This document shows, one piece after another, positions 13,360 to 14,075 of a stretch of 14,075 nucleotides of DNA. Origin of the DNA: Thomasclavelia sp. (GTDB lineage Bacteria; Bacillota_I; Bacilli_A; Erysipelotrichales; Coprobacillaceae). Under the pieces are notes generated by a model, which was not told where the DNA came from, made no database searches, and worked only from the letters and a program-made list of their open reading frames with translations. A program made the position numbers and the translations under genes. The DNA lies in the NCBI GenBank assembly GCA_020025035.1, contig JAHHSU010000033.1, forward strand, positions 1 through 14,075, given 5' to 3'. Position 1 is the first letter of the stretch. Every line of letters starts with the position of its first letter.

Positions 13360-14075
13360 TAGAGAATAAGCAAATTCAAATACAACAACCAATTTTGTAT
13401 CAAACAGTAAGTAATGAGTTAAAATTAGGTAAAAAAAATCATGCATATATAATTGAAGGAGATAATGCGTTAGAATATGCGAAATTTATCGCAAAATCAT
13501 TACTGTGTGATAAATCTAATGATATTTGTTGTAATCAATGTAGAGTATGTAAACAAATAGAAAATAACCAATTCATAGATATGAAGTTACTAGATGGTAA
13601 CAATGGTACAGTTAAAAAAAATATGATTGAAGAAGTTCAAAATGAAATAAATAAAACATCTGTAGAAGGAAGAGGAAAAATATATATTATTCATAATTTA
13701 GAAAATGCAACTACAGAAGCATTAAATAGTCTATTAAAAATTTTAGAAGAACCGGTAGATGGAATTTATGCAATATTTACATGTGAAAATCTAAAAAGAA
13801 TTATTCCAACTATTATTTCTAGATGTCAGGTTTTTAGATTAAAACCACAAAACCAAAAGGAAATTAAAGCAAAATTAATACAAAAAGGAATAATGGAAGA
13901 AAAAGCAAATATTTTAGTAAATGTATGTTCTACGGTAGATCAAATGGAACAGTTAAATGCTGATGAAAATTTTGATGATTTAATTAAAGAGGCAATGAAT
14001 TTTATAGATGATTATTATAATAAAAAAGAAAACCTATATATTAATACGCATATACATTTAGTAAATAAATTTAAA
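13356..14075 (+). CDS. holB: DNA polymerase III delta' subunit (HolB), 3' end missing
   Basis: The frame opens at ATG 13356, overlapping the tmk stop by four bases, and stays open for 240 codons to the window edge. It encodes the delta' subunit, the stator of the clamp loader that works with DnaX. The zinc-binding cysteines are C51, C59, C62 and C65. The delta' arginine-finger motif is S155-R156-C157 in ISRCQVF, and LNSLLKILEEP matches the sensor helix also seen in DnaX (LKTLEEPP). The P-loop position reads EGDNALEYAKF, with no GxGK, so it should not hydrolyse ATP, which is usual for delta'. Continuation past 14075 is expected. Confidence 0.93.
   Translation, partial: MIENKQIQIQQPILYQTVSNELKLGKKNHAYIIEGDNALEYAKFIAKSLLCDKSNDICCNQCRVCKQIENNQFIDMKLLDGNNGTVKKNMIEEVQNEINKTSVEGRGKIYIIHNLENATTEALNSLLKILEEPVDGIYAIFTCENLKRIIPTIISRCQVFRLKPQNQKEIKAKLIQKGIMEEKANILVNVCSTVDQMEQLNADENFDDLIKEAMNFIDDYYNKKENLYINTHIHLVNKFK

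Noticed and set aside
13356..14075. holB as a pseudogene because its P-loop lacks GxGK
   Set aside because: Delta' subunits normally have a degenerate P-loop, and the zinc cysteines and SRC motif are intact.
1..14075. CRISPR arrays, tRNA genes, insertion sequences or prophage genes
   Set aside because: I saw no spaced direct repeats, no tRNA T-loop patterns in the gaps, and no transposase or phage-like proteins.

Overview
The window is very AT-rich and all genes lie on the + strand. It is part of the chromosomal replication cluster of a low-GC Gram-positive bacterium (Bacillota). The gene order follows Bacillus-type synteny: yaaA-recF-gyrB-gyrA, serS, tadA, dnaX, yaaK(ebfC)-recR, a bofA-like gene, tmk, holB. 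A sortase-type surface protein, a T-box leader and a small 4.5S-type SRP RNA support a monoderm Bacillota. My best guess is a gut-type Erysipelotrichia or related lineage, but this is inferred from composition and style, not proven. TGA is used as a stop (yaaA and tmk), so the genetic code looks standard.

Layout. 1-1557 is the 3' part of a cell-wall-anchored protein built of SpaA/Cna-B-like isopeptide domains, ending in a TGD-type sorting signal and an intrinsic terminator. 1587-1712 carries two promoter candidates and several TATCAA/TTGATA inverted repeats. 1713-7423 is a tightly coupled yaaA-recF-gyrB-gyrA operon. 7424-7705 holds a ParB/Spo0J parS site and a full T-box riboswitch with a UCA (serine) specifier for serS (7712-8998). 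8999-9273 holds two more parS sites, one inside a 44-bp near-perfect palindrome, then a strong promoter and the SRP RNA gene. 9274-12451 carries tadA, dnaX, yaaK and recR. 12464-12495 is a hairpin that buries the ribosome binding site of a small BofA-like membrane protein. 12736-14075 is tmk, overlapping a holB gene that runs off the window.

How the parts work together. GyrA and GyrB form DNA gyrase. RecF and RecR act in recombinational gap repair, with YaaK/EbfC as a DNA-binding partner. DnaX (tau/gamma) and HolB (delta') are clamp-loader subunits, and Tmk supplies dTDP for DNA synthesis. SerS, TadA and the SRP RNA serve translation and protein export. The three parS sites mark this as an origin-proximal segregation region.

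Most of the window is conserved housekeeping DNA. The points most worth a second look lie between genes: the parS cluster with sites abutting stop codons, the 44-bp palindrome, the recR-bofA hairpin, the inverted repeats upstream of yaaA, and the surface-protein gene directly upstream of yaaA where dnaA-dnaN would be expected. I did not find a clearly new multi-gene system.
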